The notes beneath the pieces are model-generated. The model had not been told where the DNA came from and did no database searches. It worked only from the letters and a program-made list of their open reading frames with translations. DNA of 64,000 bases from Sabellastarte sp. h YS-2021 (taxonomy: Eukaryota > Annelida > Polychaeta > Sabellida > Sabellidae): assembly GCA_964017235.1 (NCBI GenBank), contig OZ024930.1:27594614-27658613 (forward strand), read 5' to 3'. Below are positions 10,871-23,394 of the stretch, in pieces (the first letter of the stretch is position 1; every line of letters starts with the position of its first letter). A program made the translations under genes and the position numbers.

Positions 10871-11305
10871 ATGATTTCATGAATTTTAATGCATTAAAAA
10901 TTATTAAAAAAATTTATTAAAAAAAAAGTAAGACAGATCCAGGTCTCATACTCACACAAGAGAATCTACCTCCGGCCTAGTACATATATGCAAGATATGA
11001 GAGAAATCCCTGCAATAGTCACTGAGAAAATTGTGATAAAAAGTTGAAATTTTCACACTTTTGGTGGGGGTACCCCCCTTGTAATGTCTCTAGCAAACAG
11101 ACGAACAGACAGATTTGCATGCCTTGAACAATTTTTCATCCTCGATAGATAAGGTATCTTTTAAAAAAAACAGCATGTCTCCAGGCCTTGTAGTTTTGGA
11201 GAAGAAGTTGTTCACGCGGACGCGGACGCATACGCGGACGCCCACGCCGCAGAGTGATGACATAATGTCAGCTGACATAAAAAAGACATTTATGGTCATG
11301 TGACC
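10871..11305 (+). repeat. Module J2 ending the A-B composite
   Basis: Begins with ttagtgcatgatttcatg, passes GGTGGGGGTACCCCCC (palindrome near 11065) and a GCGGACGCGGACGCATACGC stretch, and ends near ATGTCAGCTGACAT (about 11265-11280). The reverse complement is at 23395-23815. It is therefore the conserved outer end of the composite in both copies. The short open frames here are by-products. Confidence 0.82.
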
Positions 11306-12330
11306 TCTCTGATTGGTCGAAATGTCACTGCAGCATATTAAAAAAAATCCACCCTAAAATTATCTGGCTGTAACTTCCTTTAAAACAGCCTGGATCCAGA
11401 TGATCCAGATCACTCCCAAAATCTAATCACTTGTTCCTTGTCCCATTTAGGACATTTCCTGAAAATTTCATCAAAATCCATCCATAACTTTTTGAGTTAT
11501 CTGTCTTTTAAAATTACATTTCATGGATCCAGAAGATCCAGATAGTGACTCGCATCACTCCCAAAATTTAATCATTTTTTCCTTTTACTTTTTCGGACAT
11601 ATAATGAAAATTTCATCAAAATCCATCTATAGGTTTTTGAGTTATCTTATTCACAAACAAAGACACAGACAGACAGTCCCAGGCAAAAACATATAACCTC
11701 CTTGGTAGAGGTAAAAATTCCCCAAGGCTACTGCATACACCTGCCAAATTTGAAAAGAATCTGCCCAACGGTGACAGAGTTATGAGGAAAAGAAAACGCG
11801 GGCCAGCAGAGCCGGCTCCAACAAAAATGTTTGAAAAATAGGATGGTCACTCTGCAGAGATGCCCTGTGGGTCAAAAATTTCGTCGAAATCGCTCTATCT
11901 AGCATGGTTTTCAAGATATAAGCATTTTTGTGTTTTCCTTATTTGGAAAATTCGTATTGATTCATTAATCATTAATTACAATGCCAAAATCTAATGATTT
12001 CCAGATTTTAATGGACAATGTATTTGCCAAGTTTCAGGTGAATTGATAAAATCCCTTTCAAGTTATCATCCGGACAAGCTTACCCATCGAAAAAAAAGAC
12101 ATTTTTGGTCACATGACCTCTCTGATTGGTCGAAATGTCACTGTAGCATATTCAAAAATATTACCCAAAGGCTACTGCATACACCTGCCAAATTTGAAAA
12201 GAATCCGCCCAGCGGTGACAGAGTTATGAGGAAAATAAAACGTGGAGCCGGCGGAGCCAGATATCCTCCCATACACAAACAAGCATCCCTTGCAGGCCGC
12301 TTAATTCAAATTGACATAAAATCTTTATTT
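11306..12330 (+). repeat. Mixed dispersed repeats, including a partial unit C
   Basis: 11340-11715 holds two imperfect copies of a block with aaaatttcatcaaaatccat and ttttgagttatct. 11830-12093 is a partial repeat C plus its tail. The segment with gattggtcgaaatgtcact (11310) recurs at 12120, and tactgcatacacctgccaaa (11728) recurs at 12172. The region looks like duplicated fragments of the 6.0-11.3 kb composite. No genes. Confidence 0.7.
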
Positions 12331-12509
12331 ATGGATGGATTTTGATAACTTGGGTATCACTGTTTACAGGATTTAATGGTATGACACAAGATTGAATCAA
12401 GTTGACATAGTTTAAGTATCTCTATATTACGTACAAAAGTGTTTATCAAATCCACTGGTAACAGTTTTAATAATGTACCATAACCTTTAATGTACAGTTA
12501 AGACGCATG
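12331..12509. other. No gene seen
   Basis: Short AT-rich spacer without recognisable features. Confidence 0.3.
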
Positions 12510-13075
12510 GGCAAATTTCACAAAAGGACTTAGACTTAGTCAAGTTTTCGGCTAAGTCAGGGACTTAAATCTAAAACTTTGGTCTTAGCAACATCTGGGA
12601 CTTAAATGGATTTCAGAAAGGGTGACTTAGCTAAGTCCAAGCTTATCAAATAACCACAGTGGTTTTCCGTGTTATGTGACCTTTTATATCTATTCAAAAT
12701 ATACTATTGGTGACATATATCCTTCATTTGATGCATTTTATCTACGGATAAGTGCTGTTCTGAATGGGAAATCCTTGTTACCACATATAAACTTCACAAA
12801 GACTACTTTAGTGAGGTGTTCTGTATAATTATACTTTCTTTACAGCCATTTCAAATTTTGAAGCAGAGAAAAGTTTATGGCTGCCACATTTAAGTCCTCT
12901 TTACAAAATTTAAGCCCACTACCTACAAGACTTAAAGCTAAGTCCAATGACTTAGCTGCTTTGTGAAAATTGCTAAGTCTAAGATGAAGGACTTACTATT
13001 CTGTTGACAAATTTTAAAACCAAAGTCTTAAATTTAAGTCTAAATCTGGGATAAAGTCCCCTATGTGAAATCAAC
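12510..13075. repeat. Foldback (MITE-like) element rich in AAGTC/GACTT words
   Basis: The ends are inverted: caaatttcacaaaaggactt near 12512 against aagtcccctatgtgaaatc near 13054. The interior repeats CTTAGACTTAGT, CTAAGTC and GACTTAA in both orientations. About 570 bp, no coding capacity. Superfamily not assigned because target duplications were not clear. Confidence 0.6.
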
Positions 13076-13279
13076 CTCAGGTTTATCTTATGGGAGTGTT
13101 CCACTGGGGCCATCTTGTCGGTAACGAAGGATTTTTTGAGGGTTGGGAACAATGTTTACAAAGTAGGTAAGGGTCAGTTATATTTTCCCAGCTTGTCACT
13201 GTGGGTAAGCAAAAAATCAAACATGTTTGACATTTCACCGACCCTCCCCGACTTTTGTTCCAGACCATGGCTGGAAACC

Positions 13280-14110
13280 AACTTGTCCTAGTCACTTCCA
13301 GTCTTGTCTTATCACATCCAGTCTTGTCCTCATCACTTCAAGTATTGTCTTATCATGAATGTGGCTTGTCTTTTCATTCACACGTCTGCTGTGAAATATT
13401 AAGAAACCTGAAAAGTGTTTTATTTGGTTAAACAACAATGAAACTCCAGCCTATTTCAATAGAACAATTTCTGGGAAAAAGACGGACCAAGTATCGACCA
13501 ATCATCAAATCTAAAATGAGGTCAATGGTAATTATTTGGATGCCATCACATGACCAGAACTACAGCATGTTGACCTTAACGTCCACAATAGGGTCTTTCC
13601 CAGAGGCTCGAAATTTTTTTGTATAAATATGTGGAGAAATTGCTAACAGGGATGAAATTAAGCTTTCCCAGAGGTCCGAAATTGGAGTATAAAAGACAGT
13701 AACATGCAATAGAGCCTTCATTGTCACGTGAGATATTGTCAGAAGCACATCTCCCTCTGCTCGTTTGAACAGGATGTAACATTTTTAATGCAAATTTTCT
13801 ATTTAAGTGGCTTTTTCTGACATATCTGAAGCAGAAATACATTGATTTATTTCTTATATAATATTAAAGCAAAAACCTGAAAACAATACTTAAAATAACA
13901 AAAATGTCAATTTGGACATTCTGGTCATGTGATGGGATCCAAATATTCAGCCTTGACCTAGTTTTAAATTTGTTGATTGGTCAACACTTGATCCTCTTTT
14001 TTCTCAGAAATTCATCAAAACTGCAATGGCAATACTGACTACAAGTCTGGTCGTGGTGACTCTGCATATTTCTCCAGTACTGTCTGTTTGTCAGTACAGC
14101 TTGTCGAGAC
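13280..14110. repeat. Imperfect inverted-repeat element
   Basis: The arm at about 13437-13565 (gaccaatcatcaaatctaaa, then atcacatgaccagaa) is the reverse complement, with mismatches, of about 13915-14045 (tctggtcatgtgatggga, then tttgttgattggtcaacac). The centre (13600-13690) has a short direct duplication of ctttcccagaggyycgaaat. Both flanks carry CTTGTC-rich sequence. Noncoding; class unknown. Confidence 0.6.
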
Positions 14111-15900
14111 TTGATATAGCTTGTCGGTTAGGGGTTTTAGGATCAGTATCGATCCCATCAATATGATATTTCATTATCATCAGTACACATGGTTACCTTG
14201 GTTCTACTTTACTTGTGTGTATAGCCATGGCATGACCCCACATTAAACTTTAGATTTGCACAAAATACTTCCCTATTGAATTAAACTAGATAAATTGCTA
14301 CTTTTGATTTATGCAGTTAAAACAATTAAGTTTGATGGAAGGGCACAGGGATTATGATATATACTGGCTCCCGCCATAACTTGGCACAACTTGGACACAA
14401 AAACCTTATTTTTGCTTATTTTAAATGTAGTTTCGTGGATTTCTTTTTATTAAAATATGAATTGTCACAAGCGCATGCTATTAAACTATTTTATTAACAT
14501 CAAATATAAATAATAAACCTATTAGAATCATTTTTAAGGGGCGATAATATAATTTCTACATGAAATATGCACCTTAAATTGGCATAATTTGCATACGGAA
14601 ATTGCCGAAGATATATAAATTATTTCTGTCATCACTTCTACTTCCTTATTTGTTAAGCAGAAATACGTGAGTGTGGGCGATAAAGAACCATTGTTATTAA
14701 ATATTTTAACTTCCGTTTTGTGCCAATTTGAGGCGTGTGCCATTATATGGTGCGAAGCAGTAAGCCATTTCACACAACTTTTTGCAGTAAAGAACATTTT
14801 CAATTTTTTGGGGGGAAAATCGGTAAATGCCATTTTCTTTCACTCACTTTTGTTAGCTATGCAGTTCCTTCAGTATCACGGAAGATGTTAGTTTTAAATG
14901 AAGTACAATAGAAACTGGTGAAATACTGTCCACTGCGAAATGCTGTCAGCTCCTGTATTGTTTGGGTGGCTAAGTACATTTAAAACGTACGTCCGCTTGA
15001 TAATGCAGAATTTAAGCAACAAAAATCCACATTATATCTTTTAAAGTAGCAAATGTAATTATTTCCAAGATGTGACAACAAATAAGATGAGCGGCAATAT
15101 CGCAGATTCACCAGTGATGACATAAATGGATGATAATCGAGGATTAATGATCATCCGCGATGCATCTCATAAACATATTCAACCATTAACTTTAGCTTAT
15201 TTTCAAAGGGATTTAATAAAAATATGGTGAAATATTCATCTAATTTCTACTTTTATGCAGTTTTGTTTTGATTTGTGATGTAACTATGGTGATGACCCTT
15301 TCCACTTCCTATAGGAAGTGAAAAAACATAAGTTTTGTCAGCCCTAATATAGGCCGTTAGTAAATTTGCGTTACCGCATACTAACAGCGGAGGTCCGCAT
15401 CTCACATAACGTTCTATTTAGGGCTGAAGTTTTGTTTACTTTTTATTGCTTTAAATATCCACCGTTTTGACAATTGACAGCACAAATGAACCATAAAATT
15501 TATTTTATTTCAGTATTAGTGGTCAATACTGCACATTATTTAGCGCTAAAGAGAAAATATAGGTTTAATACGTGAAACGATGGCACCACGATATCGCTCA
15601 CTGTTTTGTTTACGGTATCAAGACCTCCTATATCCAGACGATGACACCACTAAGTGTAGTACTGTACAGTAGCTCAGAGACGTGTCAACATTGTGGGCGA
15701 TAAAATAATATTTTACAATATTTTGTCAAATCTGTAAATAATGTTCTAATCAAAATACAGTCTGCACTACAGTCTGTTAATGTACAAATATCTGCTCCAT
15801 ATGCTATTAAAATACATTAATATAAAAAGTTTTCTTTTGTCGATTTTAAAAGATGTAAGAAAATCAGAAACATGGTAAACCTAACAATCTTTCTTTGATA
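14111..15900. other. No gene recognised; unique-looking AT-rich DNA
   Basis: No credible coding exons. A 60-100-codon open frame on each strand near 14534-14891 has no recognisable motif. Notable small items are a perfect 18-bp palindrome at 15303-15320 and the words ggcggcaatatcgc and gggcgataa. Could be intronic or regulatory DNA. Confidence 0.4.
15303..15320. promoter_or_regulatory. Perfect 18-bp palindrome CACTTCCTATAGGAAGTG
   Basis: Two head-to-head ETS-type cores (TTCC/GGAA) separated by TATA. With the next bases the right half reads GGAAGTGAAA, which fits the ETS-IRF composite consensus GGAANNGAAA. Seen directly; any regulatory role is inference. Confidence 0.35.
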
Positions 15901-17189
15901 CTTATTCGTACGTTCTAAAAATAGGTGCCTTAAAACTCGGAGCTCCGGAGGTGCGGTCGGAGTGTTGTGGGAGGTGCGGTAAAAATATTTGCCCAATAAA
16001 ATATTGCTGGATCATGTATTTGTAAAATATTGTTAGAAACCCCACCGTAGCCTGTGGATGTACCAGCATTTGATATTGTATTTGTTTTAAATAGTGCTGG
16101 GCCATAATGCACTCATAGAATTCTCGGATTCAATGGTGCGGTATAATATTGTCAGATCATAGTGCACTCATACAATTCTCGGATCCAGTGGTGTGGTGAA
16201 ATAAAGGAAACCCCAAACAAGTACCAATTAAAGTTATTATATTTTATTCTATATTTCACAGCTTAATAAATAGTTACAAATAGACAATTAAATCAGTTTA
16301 ATGACAAAAGTCATTAAAACAAAACAAGCAAAGCAAAAGTCATTGTAGCAAAAGAGTAATTATGTTCTATTCTCTATTTTACAGCTTAACAAGTATTAAC
16401 AAATAGATACACAGTAAATAAAGTTGCAGTAACAGTATTGTCAAACTATCTACAATGAGTGCAAAATCTCTTGTGTCATTCCTATATGTGAGGGTAAAAT
16501 AAAGGCTTCTGGAGATATTATATATCATTATCAGTTGAAATGTTAAACACTCAAATTTTCAGAACAGCTAATACTAACTACTTTTACAACTCCACTCCAA
16601 ATCTGAAAATTGTGTGGGTGGATGATGTCACACTTCCATAGCACTACTGCACCACCAATTATATGTCTCTTCTTTAACATGCACTGTTGCACTGAATATG
16701 TTTATAAACCAAGTTGTCCAGAAAGGCCTAGGATCTAATCCTCAGTTTAAGTGAGACCAAGCTTTGTACATATTCAAATGAGACTATTCCCTGTGACATT
16801 GTGTTTTTTGTTGATGACACAAGCTTAATAGCTATCATCAATTGTCAAATCTCCTATGCATTTGTTTGTTGATGACACAAACTAAAGCTTAATAGCTATT
16901 ATCCACTGTCTATATTTATAGGGGTGCTGAGTATCATTATCCAACCATACAATTCTTGAACTGATAGTGGTTTTGTAAAAGTGGAATTAATAATGTGCGA
17001 CAATTAAGAATACATATTGAGTTTGAAGTATATGATAATCATACAATTCATTTTTTTTTTCTAATTCTTTGTTTTTCATTGATGTAGCTGATGTTTCTGT
17101 TTTTATTACATACTTAAATCTGAAGTAATCTATATATGAACTTTGAGTTTGCAATAAAATCTACCTCCCCATATATAATTTAGACACAC

Positions 17190-17415
17190 TGTCATAACAC
17201 CACTGCAAATTCGAGATTTGTATGAGTGCATAATGATAAAGTTTTGTAGCACCATGAAAATCCGAGATTTGCATGAGTGCATAATGAAATACTTTTGTAG
17301 CACCACTGCAAATCCGAGATTTGGTTGAGTGCATAATGACAAAGTTTTGTAGCACACAGCAAATCTGAGAATTGGTTGAGTTCATGTTGACAAACTTTAC
17401 AGCACCACTACAAGA
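17190..17415 (+). repeat. 51-bp tandem repeat, about 4 copies
   Basis: The CGAGATTTG anchor recurs at 17212, 17263 and 17315 with a degenerate copy at 17365. Units contain GAGTGCATAATGA and TTTTGTAGCACCA. It lies in the loop of the foldback element. The two overlapping minus-strand open frames here (74-75 codons) are by-products of 51 being a multiple of 3. Confidence 0.88.
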
Positions 17416-17992
17416 ATTAAAATCCCTTATCTAGTCATTTGAAGTATTATTTTATATAATATCGCTATATCATCCAGCCCCCCCACCCCAATGAAATTAG
17501 TGACCTCATGTCTCCTCATGATCATGAATAATATCCTGTTTCTAAACTATTACTAGAAACCCCATTTTGGTATAACAAATACCAGCATAAAAAATAAAAA
17601 TTAAAATGATCTGCTGTAAAATATATTTTCATAGTCTGTTCATACAATTCTGGGATCCGGTGGTGCGGTGACAATATTGGGTGTCCAAGTAGAGTCTAGG
17701 ATATAAGTACCCCCCCCCCCACAAGCCCTACCCCAGTCTACCTGGGTAGGGCATAAGCCCCCCTGACCAAAGCCCCCTTCCTCTGTAGGACTAAAACCAC
17801 CAACCCCCCTCACTTCTGTAGAACCAAAGCCCCTTCTATAAGTAAAAGAAATACAACATTTTTCTTTCAATTTATTTATTTAAAAATTTAAATTTCAATA
17901 ATTTAACATATTAGTGTTGTAGGGTACCTTGATTTTTAATCCCTTTCTCACAGGTCATATTAAATCTGCTGATGCCTATTACCTGTTAATTT

Positions 17993-18220
17993 GGGGCCAC
18001 GGTGGCAGAGTGGTAACACTCTCGCCTCCCACCTCTGAGGCTGGGGTTCAATCCCCACACGGTCTCAAGTGGGAAAGCTGGTAGTTGCTTGCCGTTGGTC
18101 GGCAGTTTACAGTACAGAACCCTAACGAACTGTATGTACTGGTTTCCTCTGCCCTTCCAACTACCCGTCGTGATGTGACCTGTACAGTGTTGAAAGCAAC
18201 GTAAAACCCCAAATAAATAA
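17993..18220 (+). mobile_element. tRNA-derived SINE, copy 2, with 14-bp target duplication
   Basis: Same family as 940-1168. Flanked by a perfect direct repeat ATTACCTGTTAATT (17978-17991 and 18221-18234). A-box-like TGGCAGAGTGGTAAC; B box GGTTCAATCCC has one change from consensus. The tail is AAATAAATAA. The exact target duplication marks it as a retroposed copy inserted by a LINE machinery. Confidence 0.94.
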
Positions 18221-19575
18221 ATTACCTGTTAATTAGAAGTAGCATGAATTACAATTTGACTAGAAATAAATGACACTAGGAAAAATCAGTAAACAGGAGC
18301 ATATATACAAAAGCAATCAAGCAAAATAAATATTACCTAAATATTCTTTCTTTAATCACATCCTCATAGGTTTTTTTTTAAATGTGTTGATGCCTGATAG
18401 CTATTAGATAGACAACGAAATATAATTTGACCAGATTAAGATGCCTTAGCATAACCTAGTAGAGTACACCTTTTTATTATACATAAAAAGAGGAGCAATT
18501 ACAATGCAGGGGGCTCTTTTCCCTAGCCCTCTGAAAATGATTGGGGTTTTTGCCCTACCCTCTCATATTTGAAGGGTAGCTTATGCACTACATTTGAAGA
18601 GTTCAACAGATGCGGTGACAATAAACTATTACCTGATTATATATTTGTAAAATATTGTTAGGAAACCCCATCGTAGCCTCATGTTTCCTTCCAATATGTA
18701 TTCTTAATTGTTCCACATTATTAATTCCATTTTTACAGCACCACTATCAATCCAAGAATTGTATGGTTGGATGATGAAGCTCTTACAGCACCCCTAGAAA
18801 AATAAACAATGGATGACAGCTATTAAGCTTAAGCTAGTGTCATCAACAAACAAAGACAATGTCATAAGGGATTAGACAATTGATGATATCTATTAAGCTT
18901 GTGTCATCAACCATGCAAAACACAATATCACAAGGGATTAGTCTTCTTTGAATATGTACAAAGCTAGGCCTCACTTAAACAAACTCACTGAGGATAGTTG
19001 AAATATTTTTTCAGTGTTTACAATTTTTTTTTAAAATATACCCATAAACTGATTCAAGGGTTTTCATCAATTAGAGACAGAAAAAGTTATATTTTTAATA
19101 TTTGCACAGATAGTAGGGGAATGATATCCAGTAAAGTGATAAAGTATTGACACACCTATTAAAAACAAATAAAATATCAAATGCTGGTACTTGTACACCC
19201 ATGCAGTGAAGGAAATATGAGGCTGTGATTCAGCAATATTTTACTGTCTTCTCGCATTATTAAACAGATAAAATATCAAATGCTGGTACTTGTACACCAA
19301 CAGCTAGAGTGAAGGAAATATGAGGCTACGATGGGGTTTCTAACAATATTTTACAAATATATGATCCAGTAATATTTTATTATCGCCGTACCTTATACTG
19401 TCTTCTCGCAATATTTAGAACAAATAAAATATGAAATGCTGGTAGTTGTACACCCACTATTAGGTGCGGCAGCAGTATCAAGACACACAGCAAATCAGAG
19501 GAGGGGTGCAGTAAAAAGGTGCAGCTGCAAGTAAAGCTCCAGCTCTGAGTTTTATGTCCTTTCATATTTTAAGGA

Positions 19576-20637
19576 AACAGGTGCTTCAAGACACACATCT
19601 GTTACCGAAAGATGTAGGTTCTGTTTAAAAATTATGGCCTGATTGTTATTTAAATGGTTCAAAAACCAATTCACGTGGGGTAGCTGTACTGCTAAATAAT
19701 AACTTTGATTACCAAGTCTCTAAATGCAATACAGACCGTAATGGCAACTACATACATCTTTTATTAACTTGTAGCTCTCTGGAAATTAATCTTATTTCAA
19801 TCTATGCACCAAATCATGATGACCCAAACTTTTTTGAAGAAATAAAAAACTTAGCAAATAATGATGAAACAGATTATGTTATAATCTGTGGAGATTTCAA
19901 TTTGGTAATAGACCCACAAAAAGACTCACAATTATGTTAAATTAAATAATCCAAAATCAAGATCAATTGTCCTAGACACTGTAAATGACCTCGATTTGAT
20001 AGACATTTACAGAACTCTTAATCCACAAACTAAATGTTATACATGGAGAAGAAAAAATCCACTGAAACAGGCAAGATTGGACTTCTTTTGGATATCAAAC
20101 TCAATGTGTGACTTAATTTCAAAATGCGAGATCCAGTCAAGCTACAGATCAGATCATTCTGTCCTTGAACTTAATATATCACTTCATAACTTTAAGGTGG
20201 GTAAAGGAATTTGGAAATTCAACAATAGTCTACTTAAAAATAGGGATTATTTAGATACCATTAACAAGTGCATTGGGGAAGAAAAAATGAAATATGCTGT
20301 TCCAATTTATAATCTTGATTACTTAATAAACAACCAGGATACTGTTGAATTGACAATTGAAAAAAAATATGTTTTTAGAAATGCTCTTTATGCGTATAAG
20401 AGGCGAAACAATAAAACTTGCCACGACTCTTAAAAAAAAAAATAAAATTAACGAAAAAATTCTGTTGGAAGATATAGATCACTTAGAAAGAATTCCGGAT
20501 GAGACTGGAACAAACTCAAAATTAATGGAAGATAAAAAGCTAGAACTGCAAAAATCACATGAAAACAGAATAAAAGGTCAAATGGTAAGATCACATTTAC
20601 AATGGCTAGATCAGGGGGAAAGGTCAAAGCTGAACAC
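19576..20637 (+). mobile_element. L1/Tx1-type LINE fragment, truncated at both ends
   Basis: A plus-strand fragment with the endonuclease and the linker before the RT. It starts inside the endonuclease (LQDTHL) and ends abruptly at about 20630, where the sequence passes into satellite A at the shared word AGGTCAAA. That suggests a recombination junction rather than a normal 3' end. Related to the L1/Tx1-type LINE at 25834-29960 but not a recent copy of it. Confidence 0.82.
19576..20637 (+). pseudogene. LINE endonuclease domain, disrupted
   Basis: Frame 1 (to about 19940) shows LQDTH, a stop, then NSRGVAVLLNN, ISIYAPN and the catalytic-region ICGDFNLV before a stop. The next frame (19996-20433) gives LIDIYRTLNP, RLDFFWIS and YRSDHSVLEL, the last being the catalytic His region of APE endonucleases. 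The following part (about 20357-20637) ends in VRSHLQWLDQGERS, the conserved block just before the RT in L1/Tx1 elements. At least three disruptions. No RT is present. Confidence 0.82.
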
Positions 20638-22735
20638 AGCAAAAGATTCCTAGCCCATGATTTCCTATAGGTTGGTTTACCATCCCAAACCTCTTGGACC
20701 AGTAATAAGTTTTAAGCACTTTTAAGCTTGGCTATCCTTGTTTGACCTTGACTAACGGGCCCAAGGTCAAATCAGGCCACACCAAAAGATTCCTACCCCA
20801 TGATTTCCTATAGGTTGGTTTACCATCCCAAACCTCTAGGACCAATGATAAGCGAGTTATTAGCACTTTAAAGTTTGGCTATCCTCATTTGACCTTGAAG
20901 GAGAGGTCCAAGGTCAAATCCGACCACACCAGAAGATTCCCAGCACATGATTTCCTATATGTTGGTTTACCATCCCAAACCTCTAGGACCAATAATAAGC
21001 AAGTTATAAGCATTTTTAAGTTAAGTTTTATGTTAAAGAAAAGATGGGGAGCATGCAGTATTTTACTATGGGGTTCACCTACAGTACTAAGGCACCGAGC
21101 CATTATTATTTCGTCCATTTTTCTTGGATGTTGGCCAGATACCTGCAGTCTTCTGAGATCAGCATTCAGTTCCACAGGGAAAGCTATTGTAGTGCAATAA
21201 AAGCAATACTTTTCAAGTAAAAAGTGATTCAATGGTTTTCATAAACAATATTTTATTGAAGCTATCAGTGCTTGATTTCATGAGTTTTAAAACATTAACA
21301 ATTATTTTAAAAATTCATCAAAAAACTAGACCTACACATCCGGAGAACCGATACACAACTGTATCCACCGGAAAGACAACTCACCAAAGTCAGTGGACCA
21401 TGTTTGACCTTGAAGGAGAAGCCAAAGGTTAAATCTGACCACAACAGAAAATTTGAAGCCCATGATTTTCTATAACTTGGTTTCACATTGCAAACCTCTA
21501 GGATCAATAATAAGCAAGTTATAAGCACTTTTAAGTATGACTGTCCTCATTTGACCTTGAAGGAGGGGCTAAATGTCAAATGTGACCACATCAGAAGATT
21601 CCCTGCCCATGGTTTTCCATTACTTGGTTTCACATTGCAAGCCTCTAGGACCAATAATAAGCGAGTTATAAGCACTTTTAATTTTGGCTATCCTCATTTG
21701 ACCATGAAGGAGGGGCCCAAGGTCAAATCCATCCAAACCAGAAGAATTTCAGGGTGTGATTTCCTATATGTTGGTTTACCATCCCAAACTTCTAGGGCCA
21801 ATAATAAGTGAGTTATAAGCACTTTTAAGTTTGGCCATCCTCATTTGACCTTGACGGAGGGGCCCAAGGTAAAATCTGAGAACACCAGAAGACTTCCAGC
21901 CCATGATTTCCTGTAGGTTGGTTTACCATCCCAAACCTCTGGGACCAATAATAAGCGAGTTATAAGCACTTTTAAGTTTTGCTATCCTTGTTTGACATTG
22001 AAGGAGGGGTCCAAGGTCAAATCTGACCACCCCAGAAGATTCCCAGCCCATGATTTCCTATATGTCAGTTTACCATCCCAAACCTCTAGGACCAATAATA
22101 AGTGAGCAATAAACAGTTTCAGGTTTGGCTATCCTTGTTTGACCTTGAAGAAGTAGCCCAAGGTCAAATCTGACCACAACAAGAGAATCCCAGCCCATGA
22201 TTTCCAATATGTTGGTTTACCATCCCAAACCTGTAGGGCCAAGAATAAGCGAGTTATAAGCACTTTTTAGGTTGGCTATCCTCGTTTGACCTTGAAGGAG
22301 AGCCCAAGGTCAAATCTGTCCACACCCAAAGATTCCCAGCTCATGATTTCCTATAGGATTTTTTACCATCCCAAACCTTTAGGACTAATAAGCGAGTTAT
22401 AAGCACTTTTAAGTTTGGCTGTCCTCATTTCACCTTAAAGGAGGGGTCCAAGGTCAAATTCGACCACATCTGAAGATTCCCAGCCCATGATTTCCTATAT
22501 GTTGGTTTACCATCTGAAACCTCTAGGACCAATAATAAGCGAGTTATAAGCACTTTTTAGGTTGGCTATCCTCGTTTGACCTTGAAGGAAAGGTCCGAGG
22601 TCAAATCTGACCACAGAAGATTCGCAGCACCTGATTTCCTATAGGTTGGTTTCACATTGCAAACCTCTGCAACCAATAATATGGGAGATATAGACATTTT
22701 TAAAGTCCACTATGTGGGGTACTTTGGCACTCCGT
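20638..22735 (+). repeat. Satellite A array 2, 147-bp period, about 13 units with one interruption
   Basis: TTTGACC anchors at about 20741, 20888, 21403, 21550, 21698, 21844, 21991, 22138, 22285, 22428 and 22575: steps of 143-148 bp, mostly 147. Between about 21020 and 21395 the array is interrupted by foreign DNA that includes a stretch like the end of satellite B (gcttgatttcatgagtttta). Because 147 is 49 codons, frames of up to 107 codons stay open; these are not genes. Confidence 0.93.
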
Positions 22736-23394
22736 GGATGACCTTGAATTTAGAACTCCGAGGTCAAATGTTTGCAAGGTTGTAGAGGATATGTATATCT
22801 GTTATAAATATCACCTATGAAGAGATTCAACCTTCTACCTATGAGAACCAGCCAGTAGAAAAATGTAGATAATTTTCAAAATCATGCCCGCGGGGGCCAT
22901 CTTGATTTTCAGAATGAGGCTAATTTCAGTCCCAGAGAAGTTTACCCCCAATGAAGATATCCTGCAAATTTGGTGAACCTAGCTGGTGTTGTTTTTCTCT
23001 GAGAGCGTTAACGCCGAAAATTTCTACGTGCTGCGACGGCGTAGCAAATACTTAACCAAAGTATCCACCGGATGCCTCCTGTGGATACAATTATCCATTA
23101 TTTGAGACATATTGCTCAAAGACAAATTTTTTTTTTAAAAGTCATGTCTGAATATTTTTTTGCCATTCTTGTAACAAAAAATGGGAGGCCTGGGTTTGAT
23201 TCCCAGTGTTGTGGAATGAGACATCATAGCTCAGTGACAGAGCACTCAGTCTGTTATGTTGTTGCAATACTACAACATAAAAAATTATATATATTTTAAA
23301 GAAAATTTGCTTCAATTATTTAATATGTTGGGTGTTAAATTGTATTGGTACATATCTCTTACTGAGGATCAAATATGAGTTTAAAATACCCCTT
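22736..23394. repeat. Degenerate A-related unit and spacer
   Basis: 22736-23070 contains degenerate half-site words (gatgaccttgaatttagaac), a gggggccatcttgattttc block like J1, and ggtgaacctagctggtg. 23071-23390 shows nothing recognisable except an ACTGGATGCC-like scrap; the short frames are not credible. Confidence 0.45.

Larger units (their letters stand above)
15918..19566. mobile_element. Large foldback DNA element, about 3.6 kb, with nested inverted repeats
   Basis: The outer left block (tgccttaaaactcggagctc at about 15928) matches the reverse complement of the right end (agctctgagttttatgtcc, about 19540). A block with tggatcatgtatttgtaaaa, then ttgttagaaaccccaccgta (16010-16045), matches 19323-19375 inverted. 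Blocks at 16790-16920 match 18800-18950 inverted. A further copy at 18600-18680 is in direct orientation, so the arms are internally rearranged. No transposase was found; it is non-autonomous or degenerate. A SINE (17993-18220) and a 51-bp tandem repeat lie inside. Confidence 0.72.

Noticed and set aside
14534..14891. Opposed frames of 99 and 74 codons as a gene
   Set aside because: No recognised motif, no splice sites found, and both strands are equally open.
17993..18070. Possible tRNA gene (A and B boxes)
   Set aside because: The head is followed by a SINE body and tail and flanked by a 14-bp target duplication; two sister copies exist.
21488..21811. 107-codon frame across satellite A, with a 49-residue internal repeat
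   Set aside because: 147 bp is 49 codons, so open frames persist across units. Frames are open on both strands and interrupted at random in other units.
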